Source: Dyadobacter crusticola DSM 16708 (GTDB lineage: Bacteria > Bacteroidota > Bacteroidia > Cytophagales > Spirosomataceae). Taken from it: DNA of 64,000 bases. Within the stretch, counting starts at the first letter, position 1, and each line of letters starts with the position of its first letter. The stretch lies in NCBI RefSeq assembly GCF_000701505.1, contig NZ_JNJB01000001.1, positions 558,001-622,000 on the forward strand, in the 5' to 3' direction. Both the position numbers and the translations under genes were made by a program. Of this stretch, positions 45,107 to 53,186 are shown one piece after another. The notes beneath the pieces are model-generated. The model was not told where the DNA came from, made no database searches, and saw nothing but the letters and a program-made list of their open reading frames with translations.

Positions 45107-46087
45107 TCATCCATTTTCCGCCAGGAAGAACTCCAGAGCCCTCTTTTCCGACCAGTAGAATTCATCCACCAGCCGCGCAGGCCGGAATCCACAGTGCCCG
45201 CCCTGACCGCTCGCGAGAAGTGAAACGTGCTCATGCACCCGTAATTCGTCCAGCGGCAGACTAGCAAAAGGGACTATCGGATCGTTTTTAGCATTGATAA
45301 TCTGAGTGGGAACACGGATATCTTTCAGGAAATGCATGGAGCTGCATTGCTCGTAATAATCATCTGCGCCTTTAAACCCGTGCAACGGAGCTGTATAAAT
45401 GTGATCAAAATCGTAAAGCGTTTTCACGTGCTTATAATCAGATATGGAGATACTATCGGGGTACAGTGCTGCTTTCGCTGCAACTTTCGGGCTGAGTGTG
45501 GTTAAGAATCGCTGCATATACACCCTGTTTTCCGGCTTGATGATCGCGAGACTGCACGCTTTCAAATCCATTGGTACACTAAAAACAAGTGCTTTCCTGA
45601 TCCGGGTATCCAGTTGCGTAGCGTATTCGCCCAGGTATTTGAGTGTCAGATTGCCGCCGAGACTGAAACCGGCGAGATAGATATTCTCGTACCCGCGCCG
45701 CAGTGCGTGCTGCACTACGACATCAAGATCGTCCGTTGCACCGCTGTGATAAAACCGCAATGCATTGTTCATTTCACCACCACAACTACGAAAATTCCAT
45801 CCCAGGCAGTCAAAACCATTTTTATTCAACAGCTTGATCATGCCCAGCATGTATTGTCTGGAACTATCCCCTTCGAGCCCGTGCGTAAGTATCACAAGCG
45901 TGCCCGATCGGTTACTACTTGCGCCTGACCAGTCGAGATTCAGGAAATCTTCGTCTGGAGTTACAATTTTTTCGCGGAAATATTTTACTCCTTTCACTTT
46001 CCGGAACAGTGCCGGATATATGCTCTGAAAGTGCCCGTTAGGCAACCAAAAGGGCGAAATCAGGCTGTCAACGTCAATTACAGACAT
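45107..46087 (-). CDS. YheT-like alpha/beta hydrolase
   Basis: 326 aa. It starts SPFWLPNGHFQSIYPALFRK, the N-terminal hallmark of the YheT/UPF0017 (ABHD1/3-like) family. The oxyanion region is ILTHGLEGDSSRQY, then GWNFRSCGGE. The nucleophile Ser is in AGFSLGGNLTLKYLGE (about residue 148). The Asp is in INAKNDPIVPF (about 265), and the His in SGQGGHCGF (about 295). Members are probable esterases or lipases acting in the cytoplasm or at the membrane; the substrate is unknown. It is divergent from the cold-shock gene and not in an obvious operon. Confidence 0.88.
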   Translation of the reverse strand: MSVIDVDSLISPFWLPNGHFQSIYPALFRKVKGVKYFREKIVTPDEDFLNLDWSGASSNRSGTLVILTHGLEGDSSRQYMLGMIKLLNKNGFDCLGWNFRSCGGEMNNALRFYHSGATDDLDVVVQHALRRGYENIYLAGFSLGGNLTLKYLGEYATQLDTRIRKALVFSVPMDLKACSLAIIKPENRVYMQRFLTTLSPKVAAKAALYPDSISISDYKHVKTLYDFDHIYTAPLHGFKGADDYYEQCSSMHFLKDIRVPTQIINAKNDPIVPFASLPLDELRVHEHVSLLASGQGGHCGFRPARLVDEFYWSEKRALEFFLAENG

Positions 46088-46139
46088 TCTTTTTATGTTA
46101 AATTATTAAGAACAATTCTAAGCAATTTAAATTTTTATC

Positions 46140-46169
46140 TTGTTTATATATTTTTTCTATATACATTTG
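46140..46169 (+). promoter_or_regulatory. Promoter of the cold-shock gene
   Basis: TTG at 46140-46142 and TACATTTG at 46162-46169 with a 19-base gap match the Bacteroidota consensus exactly. The start codon is 27 bp downstream, so the leader is short and lacks a long cold-shock-type untranslated region. Confidence 0.65.
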
Positions 46170-46196
46170 ATTTTTAAAAATATAAGATCAATTCTA

Positions 46197-46388
46197 ATGG
46201 CAGAAGGTACAGTTAAGTTTTTCAATGACTCCAAAGGATTTGGATTCATCCAACCAGCATCAGGTGAAAAAGACATTTTCGTTCACGTTTCAGGTCTTCA
46301 AGACGATATCCGTGAAAACGACAAAGTGTCTTACGACGTGGAAAATGGAAGAAAAGGTCTAAACGCAGTTAACGTTCGCGTTATCTAA
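46197..46388 (+). CDS. Cold-shock protein (CspA family)
   Basis: 63 aa from the ATG at 46197; an upstream extension would lie inside the promoter. It begins MAEGTVKFFNDSKGFGFIQP, containing RNP1 (KGFGFI). RNP2 follows as DIFVHVSGL. A single OB-fold nucleic-acid-binding domain acts as an RNA chaperone. It is slightly shorter than E. coli CspA (70 aa) and typical for Bacteroidota. It has its own promoter and terminator, so monocistronic. Confidence 0.96.
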   Translation: MAEGTVKFFNDSKGFGFIQPASGEKDIFVHVSGLQDDIRENDKVSYDVENGRKGLNAVNVRVI

Positions 46389-46412
46389 GTTTAGTCATAA
46401 GAAGACATTTCG

Positions 46413-46441
46413 AAAGCATGCATTTACTGCATGCTTTTTTT
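46413..46441 (+). terminator. Intrinsic terminator of the cold-shock gene
   Basis: A 10-bp perfect stem AAAGCATGCA with its complement around TTTAC, followed by a T-run. It lies 25 bp after the stop. The convergent deacetylase gene may also use it. Confidence 0.85.
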
Positions 46442-46450
46442 GTTGCCCTA

Positions 46451-47377
46451 TTATTTCGCTTTGTTCATCTCCTCAAATGCGCGCTGTATTCCTGAATTCA
46501 CAGGCTCCGCACGCATCGCTGCTTTTCTTTTTACAGGATCTTTTATCCATCTGTAAATCCATGAGAAGCCAGCATTCCCAAAGTAGAAATCCTTAGATTG
46601 ATAAGCCGGATCCTCCAATGCGTCAGCCAGGCTCACCATTTGATAACTCCTTTGTTCCAATCCTTTGATCAGTTTGGGCAAATAATCGGTATTTAGCTGA
46701 TTATCATGGCACAGATAAATGTGTTTGATCTCCCTGCCGAACATGGCTGTTGAAAGGCTGTCAACGTAAGCAAATAACCTGATGCAGCTACCTACGTATT
46801 GCTCCCCTATCGAATCAGACAGCGTCTGGTTTCTATCTTTCAATGCTCTTTCATAAAGCTGAGTGTACATCCAGTCTTCATTCTCAACCGTGAAAGGTAT
46901 TGAGCGGTAGCCTTTGTCTCTCAAAAACTTCTCCATGCGTAAATGAGCCGCACTATCTTTTCCCATTGCATTAAACGGAAACCGGAAATATTCCAGCTTC
47001 TTCCCGCTCTTCCCGATTATCTCACGAGTGAGCTTTTCGCCTTTCACTACATCCTCGCTAAACGCCTCGAAACCGACTTCGCCATAATTGGGATGAGAAA
47101 AGCTGTGATTACCAGGTGTGACATTTTTATTCAACAGCCAACTTTTCAGCAGGTTTTCGTTTTGCTTCGCCGCCGAAGTTTTGTTGAGATTGGCCTCGTT
47201 GATAAAGATCGCGACGGGTATTTGAAGCGAATCGAGCCGACGGAGCAAGCGCGAACTACCGTCTTTCTCGACGATATGTACGTTAGGAATGTCGTCAATT
47301 GTAATCGCAACGCTTTTTTGGGCAAAGCTAGCCTTACTAAATGCCAGAAGTACGAGTGCAAAAAGGATTTTGCGCAT
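46451..47377 (-). CDS. Polysaccharide deacetylase family protein
   Basis: 308 aa with a signal peptide (about 1-19, ending SFAQ). The NodB-homology domain shows the metal/catalytic motif SVAITIDDIP (about residues 23-32) and the His-box TPGNHSFSHPN (about 88). The Arg motif is in EYFRFPFNAMG. Such enzymes remove N- or O-acetyl groups from peptidoglycan, chitin or other glycans. The target is unknown and the enzyme is likely periplasmic. It starts one base after the aldo/keto reductase stop, so the two are co-transcribed, although no functional link is obvious. Confidence 0.88.
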   Translation of the reverse strand: MRKILFALVLLAFSKASFAQKSVAITIDDIPNVHIVEKDGSSRLLRRLDSLQIPVAIFINEANLNKTSAAKQNENLLKSWLLNKNVTPGNHSFSHPNYGEVGFEAFSEDVVKGEKLTREIIGKSGKKLEYFRFPFNAMGKDSAAHLRMEKFLRDKGYRSIPFTVENEDWMYTQLYERALKDRNQTLSDSIGEQYVGSCIRLFAYVDSLSTAMFGREIKHIYLCHDNQLNTDYLPKLIKGLEQRSYQMVSLADALEDPAYQSKDFYFGNAGFSWIYRWIKDPVKRKAAMRAEPVNSGIQRAFEEMNKAK

Positions 47378-47378
47378 A

Positions 47379-48401
47379 TCAGCCCGGGATCCTGTCTCTG
47401 CCCTGACGCTCGAACATCCATTGCGGATACTCAGTCTTCAATGCGCTGATTGCATTCAGTTTTTCAAGGTCTTCCGAAGTGAGTACAATGGAAGTTGCGG
47501 CAATATTCTCTTTGAGCTGTTCAGGCTTTTTCGCGCCGATAATTACACTGGTAACACTCTGCTGATGCAAAAGCCAGGACAATGCAATCTGTGCCACCGA
47601 AACGGAATGAGCGTCAGCAATGGGCTGAATAACATCGATGATATCGTAGGCTTTCTCTTTGTCAATAGGCGGAAAGTCGAAGCTATCACGCCGGTTTTCG
47701 CCGGTAGACTGGTTATCACGCGTGTACTTGCCTGACAAAAACCCTCCTGCAAGCGGGCTCCAAGGCATCAGCGCGAGATTCTGATCCTTCATCATAGGTA
47801 CCAGCTCCCGTTCCAGGTCACGACCAGCGATTGTATAGTAATGCTGACAAGCCACGAACTTGGTCCAGCCGTTTTTCTCCGCAATACCATTCGCTTTCAT
47901 GATCTGCCAGGCTGCATGGTTACTTACACCCAGGTACCTAACCTTCCCCGACCTCACAATGTCTTCCAGCCCGCGCATGGTCTCTTCCAGTGAAGTCTCC
48001 ACATCAACACCGTGGATATAGTACAGGTCAATGTGATCAGTTCCTAACCTTTCAAGACTCTCATTAACAGAATCCATGATATGCAGCCGCGATAAGCCGA
48101 TCTGGTTTGCACCAGCGGCCATTCTGCCGCGTACTTTGGTAGCAATAACCACCTCGCTGCGCTTGATACCGAGGTCCTTCAACGCCTGGCCCAAAATGGT
48201 CTCGGACTTACCATAAGAATAAACATTGGCAGTATCAAAGAAATTAATCCCGCTATCCAGTGCGGTTTTGACCAGAGCGGCTCCCTCTTCCTGCTGCAAG
48301 CGACCAATCGCCTCCCAATATCCCTCACCACCAAATGTCATAGTCCCAAAACAAAGCTCCGAAACCAGCACCCCGGTATTACTTAGAAATTTGTACTTCA
48401 T
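47379..48401 (-). CDS. Aldo/keto reductase
   Basis: 340 aa NADPH-dependent reductase with a TIM barrel. The catalytic tetrad is readable: Asp in INFFDTANVYSYGKSE, Tyr in the same stretch, Lys in VIATKVRG (about residue 86), and His in LYYIHGVD (about 128). The C-terminal cofactor segment is TSVIIGAKKPEQLKENI. It resembles the YajO/voltage-gated-potassium-channel-beta-like group, with a broad carbonyl range. The leader before its start codon is a heptamer-like repeat (48412-48460). The polysaccharide deacetylase gene follows immediately. Confidence 0.93.
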   Translation of the reverse strand: MKYKFLSNTGVLVSELCFGTMTFGGEGYWEAIGRLQQEEGAALVKTALDSGINFFDTANVYSYGKSETILGQALKDLGIKRSEVVIATKVRGRMAAGANQIGLSRLHIMDSVNESLERLGTDHIDLYYIHGVDVETSLEETMRGLEDIVRSGKVRYLGVSNHAAWQIMKANGIAEKNGWTKFVACQHYYTIAGRDLERELVPMMKDQNLALMPWSPLAGGFLSGKYTRDNQSTGENRRDSFDFPPIDKEKAYDIIDVIQPIADAHSVSVAQIALSWLLHQQSVTSVIIGAKKPEQLKENIAATSIVLTSEDLEKLNAISALKTEYPQWMFERQGRDRIPG

Positions 48402-48411
48402 GGTTTTTTAA

Positions 48412-48460
48412 GTTTATGAGTTTGGAGTGCATGAGTTTAGAGTTTATGAGTTTAAAGTTT
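48412..48460 (-). repeat. Degenerate 7-8 bp tandem repeat in the aldo/keto reductase leader
   Basis: On the plus strand the units are variants of GTTTATGA and GTTTAGA; in the gene sense they read AAACTCAT-like. The array ends about 10 bases before the start codon, with an A-rich stretch between. It is poor in G in the gene sense. A related inverse array lies at 48479-48524. Confidence 0.75.
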
Positions 48461-48478
48461 GAACCGTCAAAAGTATAT

Positions 48479-48528
48479 TCAATCATTCAGTCATTCGGTC
48501 ATTCAAAATTCACTCATTCACTCATTAA
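48479..48528. repeat. Octamer array at the 3' end of the GroES-like gene
   Basis: Units of TCATTCAG, TCATTCGG, ACTCATTC and similar on the plus strand. These are the same octamer family as the arrays flanking 18143-18467. The array runs into the stop codon of the GroES-like gene. Confidence 0.8.
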
Positions 48529-48905
48529 TCAAACAGATCTTCCGAGCGCTCCAACATCAATATCGAGGATTGCGGGACGATGACGTACTTTTCGCCATCG
48601 TATTCCAGTTCGATTGCATTGCGCTGTAAGTAAATCGCGAGATCGCCTTCTTTGGATTGCAGCGGCATATACTTCACTTTTTCTTCTGTTTCCTTCCAGG
48701 GTTCTTCCTCCACTGCTACGGGAATGGGATAGCCGGGGCCTACTTTGATCACATAGCCTGTTTGCACCTGCTCTTTTTCCGTGACTGTGGGCGGCAGGTA
48801 CAAGCCGCTGTTTGTTCTGTCACTTGGACTTTTGGGACGGATCAAAACCCTGTCACCAACAACAATAAGACTTTTCAACCGGTTGTCAGATGTTACTTCG
48901 TACAT
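48525..48905 (-). CDS. Divergent GroES-like (Cpn10 family) protein
   Basis: 126 aa against about 95 for GroES. The Cpn10 fold is seen in LIVVGDRVLIRPKSPSDRTNSGLYLPP in parts, a GroES-like start with the mobile-loop region replaced by TVTEKEQVQTG, then YVIKVGPGYPIP. Residues about 62-85 are an insert (VAVEEEPWKETEEKVKYMPLQ). The end, ELEYDGEKYVIVPQSSILMLE, resembles the GroES C-terminal strand. There is no groEL beside it, so it is probably a paralogue and not the main co-chaperonin. Function is unknown. Confidence 0.8.
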   Translation of the reverse strand: MYEVTSDNRLKSLIVVGDRVLIRPKSPSDRTNSGLYLPPTVTEKEQVQTGYVIKVGPGYPIPVAVEEEPWKETEEKVKYMPLQSKEGDLAIYLQRNAIELEYDGEKYVIVPQSSILMLERSEDLFD

Positions 48906-48994
48906 TTTAAAACAAAATAGAATATGGACTAGAACTGTCGTTCGAAATGAGCTAACAAATATTTAAAAGCAATTGTTTGCTCTTCACTTCCTTT

Positions 48995-50455
48995 TTAGAA
49001 CTGGAAATAGATGAACTGCTTTTCAGTAACTACACAGAGTATGTAGGTGAGGAATGAAAGTAAAGGGAACAGTATGAAAAAAGTTACTGTGCTCCGGGTT
49101 GGTATCTTTTCAAAATAGTGCTCTTTAATCAGCAGAAAAGCTATCAGGAACACGCAAAACCACATTTCAAGCGCATTCAGCGGCGACATAATTTTGTCGG
49201 ATAAAGACAAATTGCCGATTCCCTTTAAGATCTCAACAGAGCGGCTGATGGAATTGCGGAAGAAAACCCAGGTCAGGGAAACCAGCAGAAAAGTCACCAC
49301 CAGATTAATCATCCTTGTCAACGCATTGTCAGGCAGCCTGATCCCTGCTTTTTCAAGCCATTTATCCCGCAAAGAGGCCGAGATCTGATAGAATCCGTGT
49401 AACCCGCCCCAGATCACAAAACTCCAGCTCGTACCATGCCACAATCCACTTACCAGGAATATAATCATTTGATTGCGGTATCTCATCAATTCACCTCTCC
49501 GGTTGCCACCAAGCGGGATATATAAGTAATCTCTGAACCAGGTGGAAAGGGAAATGTGCCAGCGTCCCCAAAACTCTTTAATAGACCTGGCTTCATAAGG
49601 CGCTTTGAAATTGTCCATCAATGTAAATCCCATTACACGCGCCGCGCCTATTGCCATATCCGAGTAACCTGAAAAGTCGCAATAGATCTGAAATGAGTAA
49701 AAGACCGTTGCCGTGAGCAAAGTAAGGCCATTATGCTCAACGCCGGGATCGTAGGCATAGTCAACAAAAAGAGATAGTCTGTCTGCAATGACGATCTTCT
49801 TGAAAAGCCCGAAGGCCATTTGCATTAAACCCTCTTTTACCCGCTCAAAATCGTACTTAAAATACGAATGGAACTGGAACAGCATATTTTGTGGCCGCTC
49901 GATGGGCCCTGCTACAAGCTGTGGGTAGAACATCACGTACAATGCATAGATCCCGAAGTGCCGCTCTGCTTTCTGGTGTCCGCGGTACACTTCGATGGTA
50001 TAGCTCATCGCCTGGAACGTGTGGAAAGACAAGCCAATCGGCAGCAAAATTTTGCCGGACCCGGTCGTAATCCATTGCGCAAACTGCGGCGGGATCAGGC
50101 GCGCCAAAGGAGGAACCAGCGGACGCAAGTCGGCACTTGCCAGCAGACCGTTAATTGAATCCTGTAAAAAATCGTAGTATTTGAAGAAGGCGAGAATGCC
50201 AATATTGGAAATGAGACTGATTATCAGAAGCCACTTTTTCTGTTTTTGATTTTGCGATTTCTCGATCCAGATGCCTGCGTAGTAGTCGATTACAATGGTC
50301 CCAAACAGAATCAGTATGAATACCGGTTTGAAAACCATGTAGAAATAACAGCTCGCAGCAAGCAGCAAGATCCAGCGGCCACGCCATGACAAACTGAAAT
50401 ATGCCAGCGTAACAACTAAAAAGAAAATCAGGAACTGAATGGTATTAAACAGCAT
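48995..50455 (-). CDS. MBOAT family O-acyltransferase (AlgI-like)
   Basis: 486 aa integral membrane protein with about ten helices. Family motifs: FYPQLVAGPIERPQNMLFQF (about residue 180), WGRWHISLSTWFRDYLYIPLGGNRRG, and the catalytic His in LWHGTSWSFVIWGGLHGFYQ (about 337). AlgI-like proteins transfer acyl groups, usually acetyl, across the inner membrane onto extracellular glycans. They normally work with an AlgJ/AlgX-like partner, which is absent here. The start overlaps the end of the GT2 gene by 11 bp. It is the last gene of the envelope-glycan module. Confidence 0.93.
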   Translation of the reverse strand: MLFNTIQFLIFFLVVTLAYFSLSWRGRWILLLAASCYFYMVFKPVFILILFGTIVIDYYAGIWIEKSQNQKQKKWLLIISLISNIGILAFFKYYDFLQDSINGLLASADLRPLVPPLARLIPPQFAQWITTGSGKILLPIGLSFHTFQAMSYTIEVYRGHQKAERHFGIYALYVMFYPQLVAGPIERPQNMLFQFHSYFKYDFERVKEGLMQMAFGLFKKIVIADRLSLFVDYAYDPGVEHNGLTLLTATVFYSFQIYCDFSGYSDMAIGAARVMGFTLMDNFKAPYEARSIKEFWGRWHISLSTWFRDYLYIPLGGNRRGELMRYRNQMIIFLVSGLWHGTSWSFVIWGGLHGFYQISASLRDKWLEKAGIRLPDNALTRMINLVVTFLLVSLTWVFFRNSISRSVEILKGIGNLSLSDKIMSPLNALEMWFCVFLIAFLLIKEHYFEKIPTRSTVTFFILFPLLSFLTYILCVVTEKQFIYFQF

Positions 50456-51404
50456 CGGGCGAAATGTACTCTCTGTTGACTATCTCTTCTTTGATAATAA
50501 ACAAAGGCCTGTTTTTGGATTGAAAAAATATCCGGAGCACATATTCCCCGATAATGCCAAGCGCAAGCAACTGCACTCCGCTAAATAGAATAATGACGAA
50601 AAGTAATGAAGTAAAACCTTCAATCACGTGGGCAAAAAACAGCTTTTTAGCTACAACTACCAGGAAATAAGCCAGTGATATCAGGATAGCGACTACGCCG
50701 GTACGGCTCATGAACTTGATAGGGAATTCGCTGAAATTGAAAATCCCGTTATAGGCAAGTCTGAACAATTGTTTAAACGAGTATTTAGACTCCCCCGCCG
50801 CACGGGCGTCTCTTTCATACTCATAACCGGTTTGCTTGAAGCCGATCCACGAACGCATGCCGCGCAGGTAGCGGCTCTCTTCCGGCATTTTGTTCATTAC
50901 GTCCACTACGCGGCGACTTACCAATGCAAAGTCACCACTATCCAACGGAATATCCACGTACGAAATCGAGCGTAAAATGCGATAAAACAAATGGTATCCC
51001 GTCCGCTTTATCAACCCTTCCTTACGTTTCTTGCGGACGGCGTAAACTACGTCATTTCCTTCTTTGAGGAGCTTGTAAAACTCCGGCAGCAGCTCCGGCG
51101 GATCCTGCAAGTCGCCATCGATCACAAACAGCGCCTCGGTTCCGCGCGCGGCTGAGATACCGGCTGTCAATGCGAGCTGGTGTCCGTGGTTACGCGACAG
51201 GAAAACGCCGTGGTACCGCTCGTCCATTAAGGCAACCTGCTTGATTTTTAATGCAGTATCATCTTTACTTCCATCATCTATCAGCACTACTTCTATCGCC
51301 AGGGGACTCGAATCCATCAATGCATTGATCCGCTGCACCAGGAGCGGGAGTGACTCGGATTCATTATATAACGGCGCTACAATGGATATCTGAGGAGTTT
51401 TCAA
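50445..51404 (-). CDS. GT2 family glycosyltransferase, GtrB-like
   Basis: 319 aa, probably starting at TTG (51404), as MKTPQISIVAPLYNESESL is the expected N-terminus and no ATG is nearby. GT-A domain: SIVAPLYNE, VVLIDDGSKDDT, the D-x-D-like FVIDGDLQDPPEL (about residue 93), and GDFALVSRRVVD. Two C-terminal membrane helices (about 230-255 and 265-290) match the GtrB/DPM1-like group, which loads sugar onto undecaprenyl phosphate. It probably works with the large membrane protein encoded upstream (51477-53186). Confidence 0.92.
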   Translation of the reverse strand: MKTPQISIVAPLYNESESLPLLVQRINALMDSSPLAIEVVLIDDGSKDDTALKIKQVALMDERYHGVFLSRNHGHQLALTAGISAARGTEALFVIDGDLQDPPELLPEFYKLLKEGNDVVYAVRKKRKEGLIKRTGYHLFYRILRSISYVDIPLDSGDFALVSRRVVDVMNKMPEESRYLRGMRSWIGFKQTGYEYERDARAAGESKYSFKQLFRLAYNGIFNFSEFPIKFMSRTGVVAILISLAYFLVVVAKKLFFAHVIEGFTSLLFVIILFSGVQLLALGIIGEYVLRIFFQSKNRPLFIIKEEIVNREYISPDAV

Positions 51405-51476
51405 TATTCAGGGATTTTCAATGACCAATATTGGCAAAAATACACCTTTCGGGCTATTATCGAAAAAATGTCTTAG

Positions 51477-53186
51477 TTAAGGGATTATGATTTTTCGAAG
51501 AATGCCGCCTTCTGGAACCGTATTATCAGTTCTGATTATTCCTATATCATAAGACCCGGAAAGCACAGAAGAATAGGGAATCACAATATCAGCACCCTTT
51601 TCGTACTGTCGGAAAATATTTCGACCGACGTATTTCTTCTGCTCAATTTTGAACAGGTAAGTTCTTTCCGGATTTTTCAAAAACACATATTCTCCCTTGT
51701 CTTTAGATAGCGAAATGGAACCAGCGGGATCGTTAATATAGATCTGCTTGTCTTCATCTTTTACCAGAATATGGGCATTAGCTTGTTTTGCGTTAGGCCC
51801 ATTTACTTGCTGTGCGATCTTTCTGCCTCCGGCTGGATATTGGTACACGCCCATTTCCACCATTTCCTTCATTAGGCTGTCAACATAAGCGGCACCTGCC
51901 GAAAATGGCACGTGACCGAGCCCGAAACCGTTAAACTCCTGATTGTACCCATTGACTGTCAGGTATTTTGACCGCTCCGAGATAACCGGAAGGTAGTTGA
52001 TCGCAGAGATTATCCATATCAGCATACTTATTCCAAATGCAGCTCTGAATACCAGCTTGCGTCGCGTTTCCACGAGGTTTGAGGTAATGAATGTCAGGTA
52101 AGCTGCAATCAGGAACAGCGCAGGGTACATTTTGTAGTTGCTCACCACCATCACGAAAAACCCAAAACGTGGCCGCAGCAAACCAATGATAATCGCATTG
52201 ACGAGCAGGAATGTAATCACGCCCAGCAAGAACATTTGCACCGGACTATATTCGTTCTCAACGTTTTCGCCAAATCTTCCACTCGTTCTTTTAGGCCAGC
52301 CGAACGTCTTATTCGTCCAATCCGAGAACAGCCGCCACAGCCACCTCACTATCCACACCATAATGAGAAAGCTCATTAGAATGGGCAAGGCAGTACGTAC
52401 TTGAATGCTTTTTTCAGGAAAGAGATCGAACAAACCACCCAGAAAAGCGAAAAAGCCGAGGAAAGACAGATGCGGATATTTTGCAAAAAACTCGAAACTG
52501 GACTCATTTCCCTGAGCCGACATGCCGTAGAAATATAGACCTACGCCTGCTACGGCAATCAAACACCAGACTGCGAGCTGCTTGTAGCGCCCGCTCAGCA
52601 GTAACACCATAATTCCGGCCGGCCAAACGAAAATGCCGCTGCTCATCGCGTAAGTCGCACAAAGTCCGGACAATGCAGCCAGGGTAAAGCGCTTATTTGC
52701 AAGCAGGTACATTGATGAACAAACGAACAGTACCACCGGCTGATGCTGCAAACTGCAAATTGCCCAAAGAAAAACAAGATGGTACTGCAGTTGGAACAAC
52801 AAGAAAGGAATGGGCAGAAAGTACCAGATATTCAACTTTGTCTGCCTGAAAACCCGCCAGAAGATAACCAGTGTACCCAAAGTGAAGCAAGCGCCGGCAA
52901 TGTGCAGGAAAGTAAAATTAAGCTTTCCGGTAATCCAGTAATAACCAAGCGTGACCAGCTTACCGACCACCATTCTATGCTCATTATTAGGCTGGAACAG
53001 CAATTTGACTTGTTCCGACAACGATGGAGCGCCGATCCATTTGTGCAGGAAATCAGGGAAAGGATCGAAATCGTCGAGCCAGGGCAGATCCACCGAGTAG
53101 TATAATATCACCAATACCCAGATCAAAATGGGTATAAGCGCGATGGTAACCGGGAAAAGCTTATTTGTTTTGTTCACTTGAAACAT
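51477..53186 (-). CDS. GT-C-like multi-spanning membrane protein
   Basis: 569 aa with about ten membrane helices and a soluble C-terminal domain of about 150 residues. No named family was recognised with certainty. An acidic motif, LPWLDDFDPFPDF, lies in the first extracytoplasmic loop (about residue 34-46). This is where GT-C glycosyltransferases carry their catalytic Asp. It lies between two GtrB-like GT2 genes, so a role as the acceptor-specific transferase using a lipid-linked sugar is inferred. Its start overlaps the end of the upstream membrane protein gene by 26 bp. Confidence 0.7.
   Translation of the reverse strand: MFQVNKTNKLFPVTIALIPILIWVLVILYYSVDLPWLDDFDPFPDFLHKWIGAPSLSEQVKLLFQPNNEHRMVVGKLVTLGYYWITGKLNFTFLHIAGACFTLGTLVIFWRVFRQTKLNIWYFLPIPFLLFQLQYHLVFLWAICSLQHQPVVLFVCSSMYLLANKRFTLAALSGLCATYAMSSGIFVWPAGIMVLLLSGRYKQLAVWCLIAVAGVGLYFYGMSAQGNESSFEFFAKYPHLSFLGFFAFLGGLFDLFPEKSIQVRTALPILMSFLIMVWIVRWLWRLFSDWTNKTFGWPKRTSGRFGENVENEYSPVQMFLLGVITFLLVNAIIIGLLRPRFGFFVMVVSNYKMYPALFLIAAYLTFITSNLVETRRKLVFRAAFGISMLIWIISAINYLPVISERSKYLTVNGYNQEFNGFGLGHVPFSAGAAYVDSLMKEMVEMGVYQYPAGGRKIAQQVNGPNAKQANAHILVKDEDKQIYINDPAGSISLSKDKGEYVFLKNPERTYLFKIEQKKYVGRNIFRQYEKGADIVIPYSSVLSGSYDIGIIRTDNTVPEGGILRKIIIP

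Noticed and set aside
46088..46196. Long structured cold-shock leader or thermosensor before the csp gene
   Set aside because: The consensus promoter at 46140-46169 leaves a leader of only about 20 bases.
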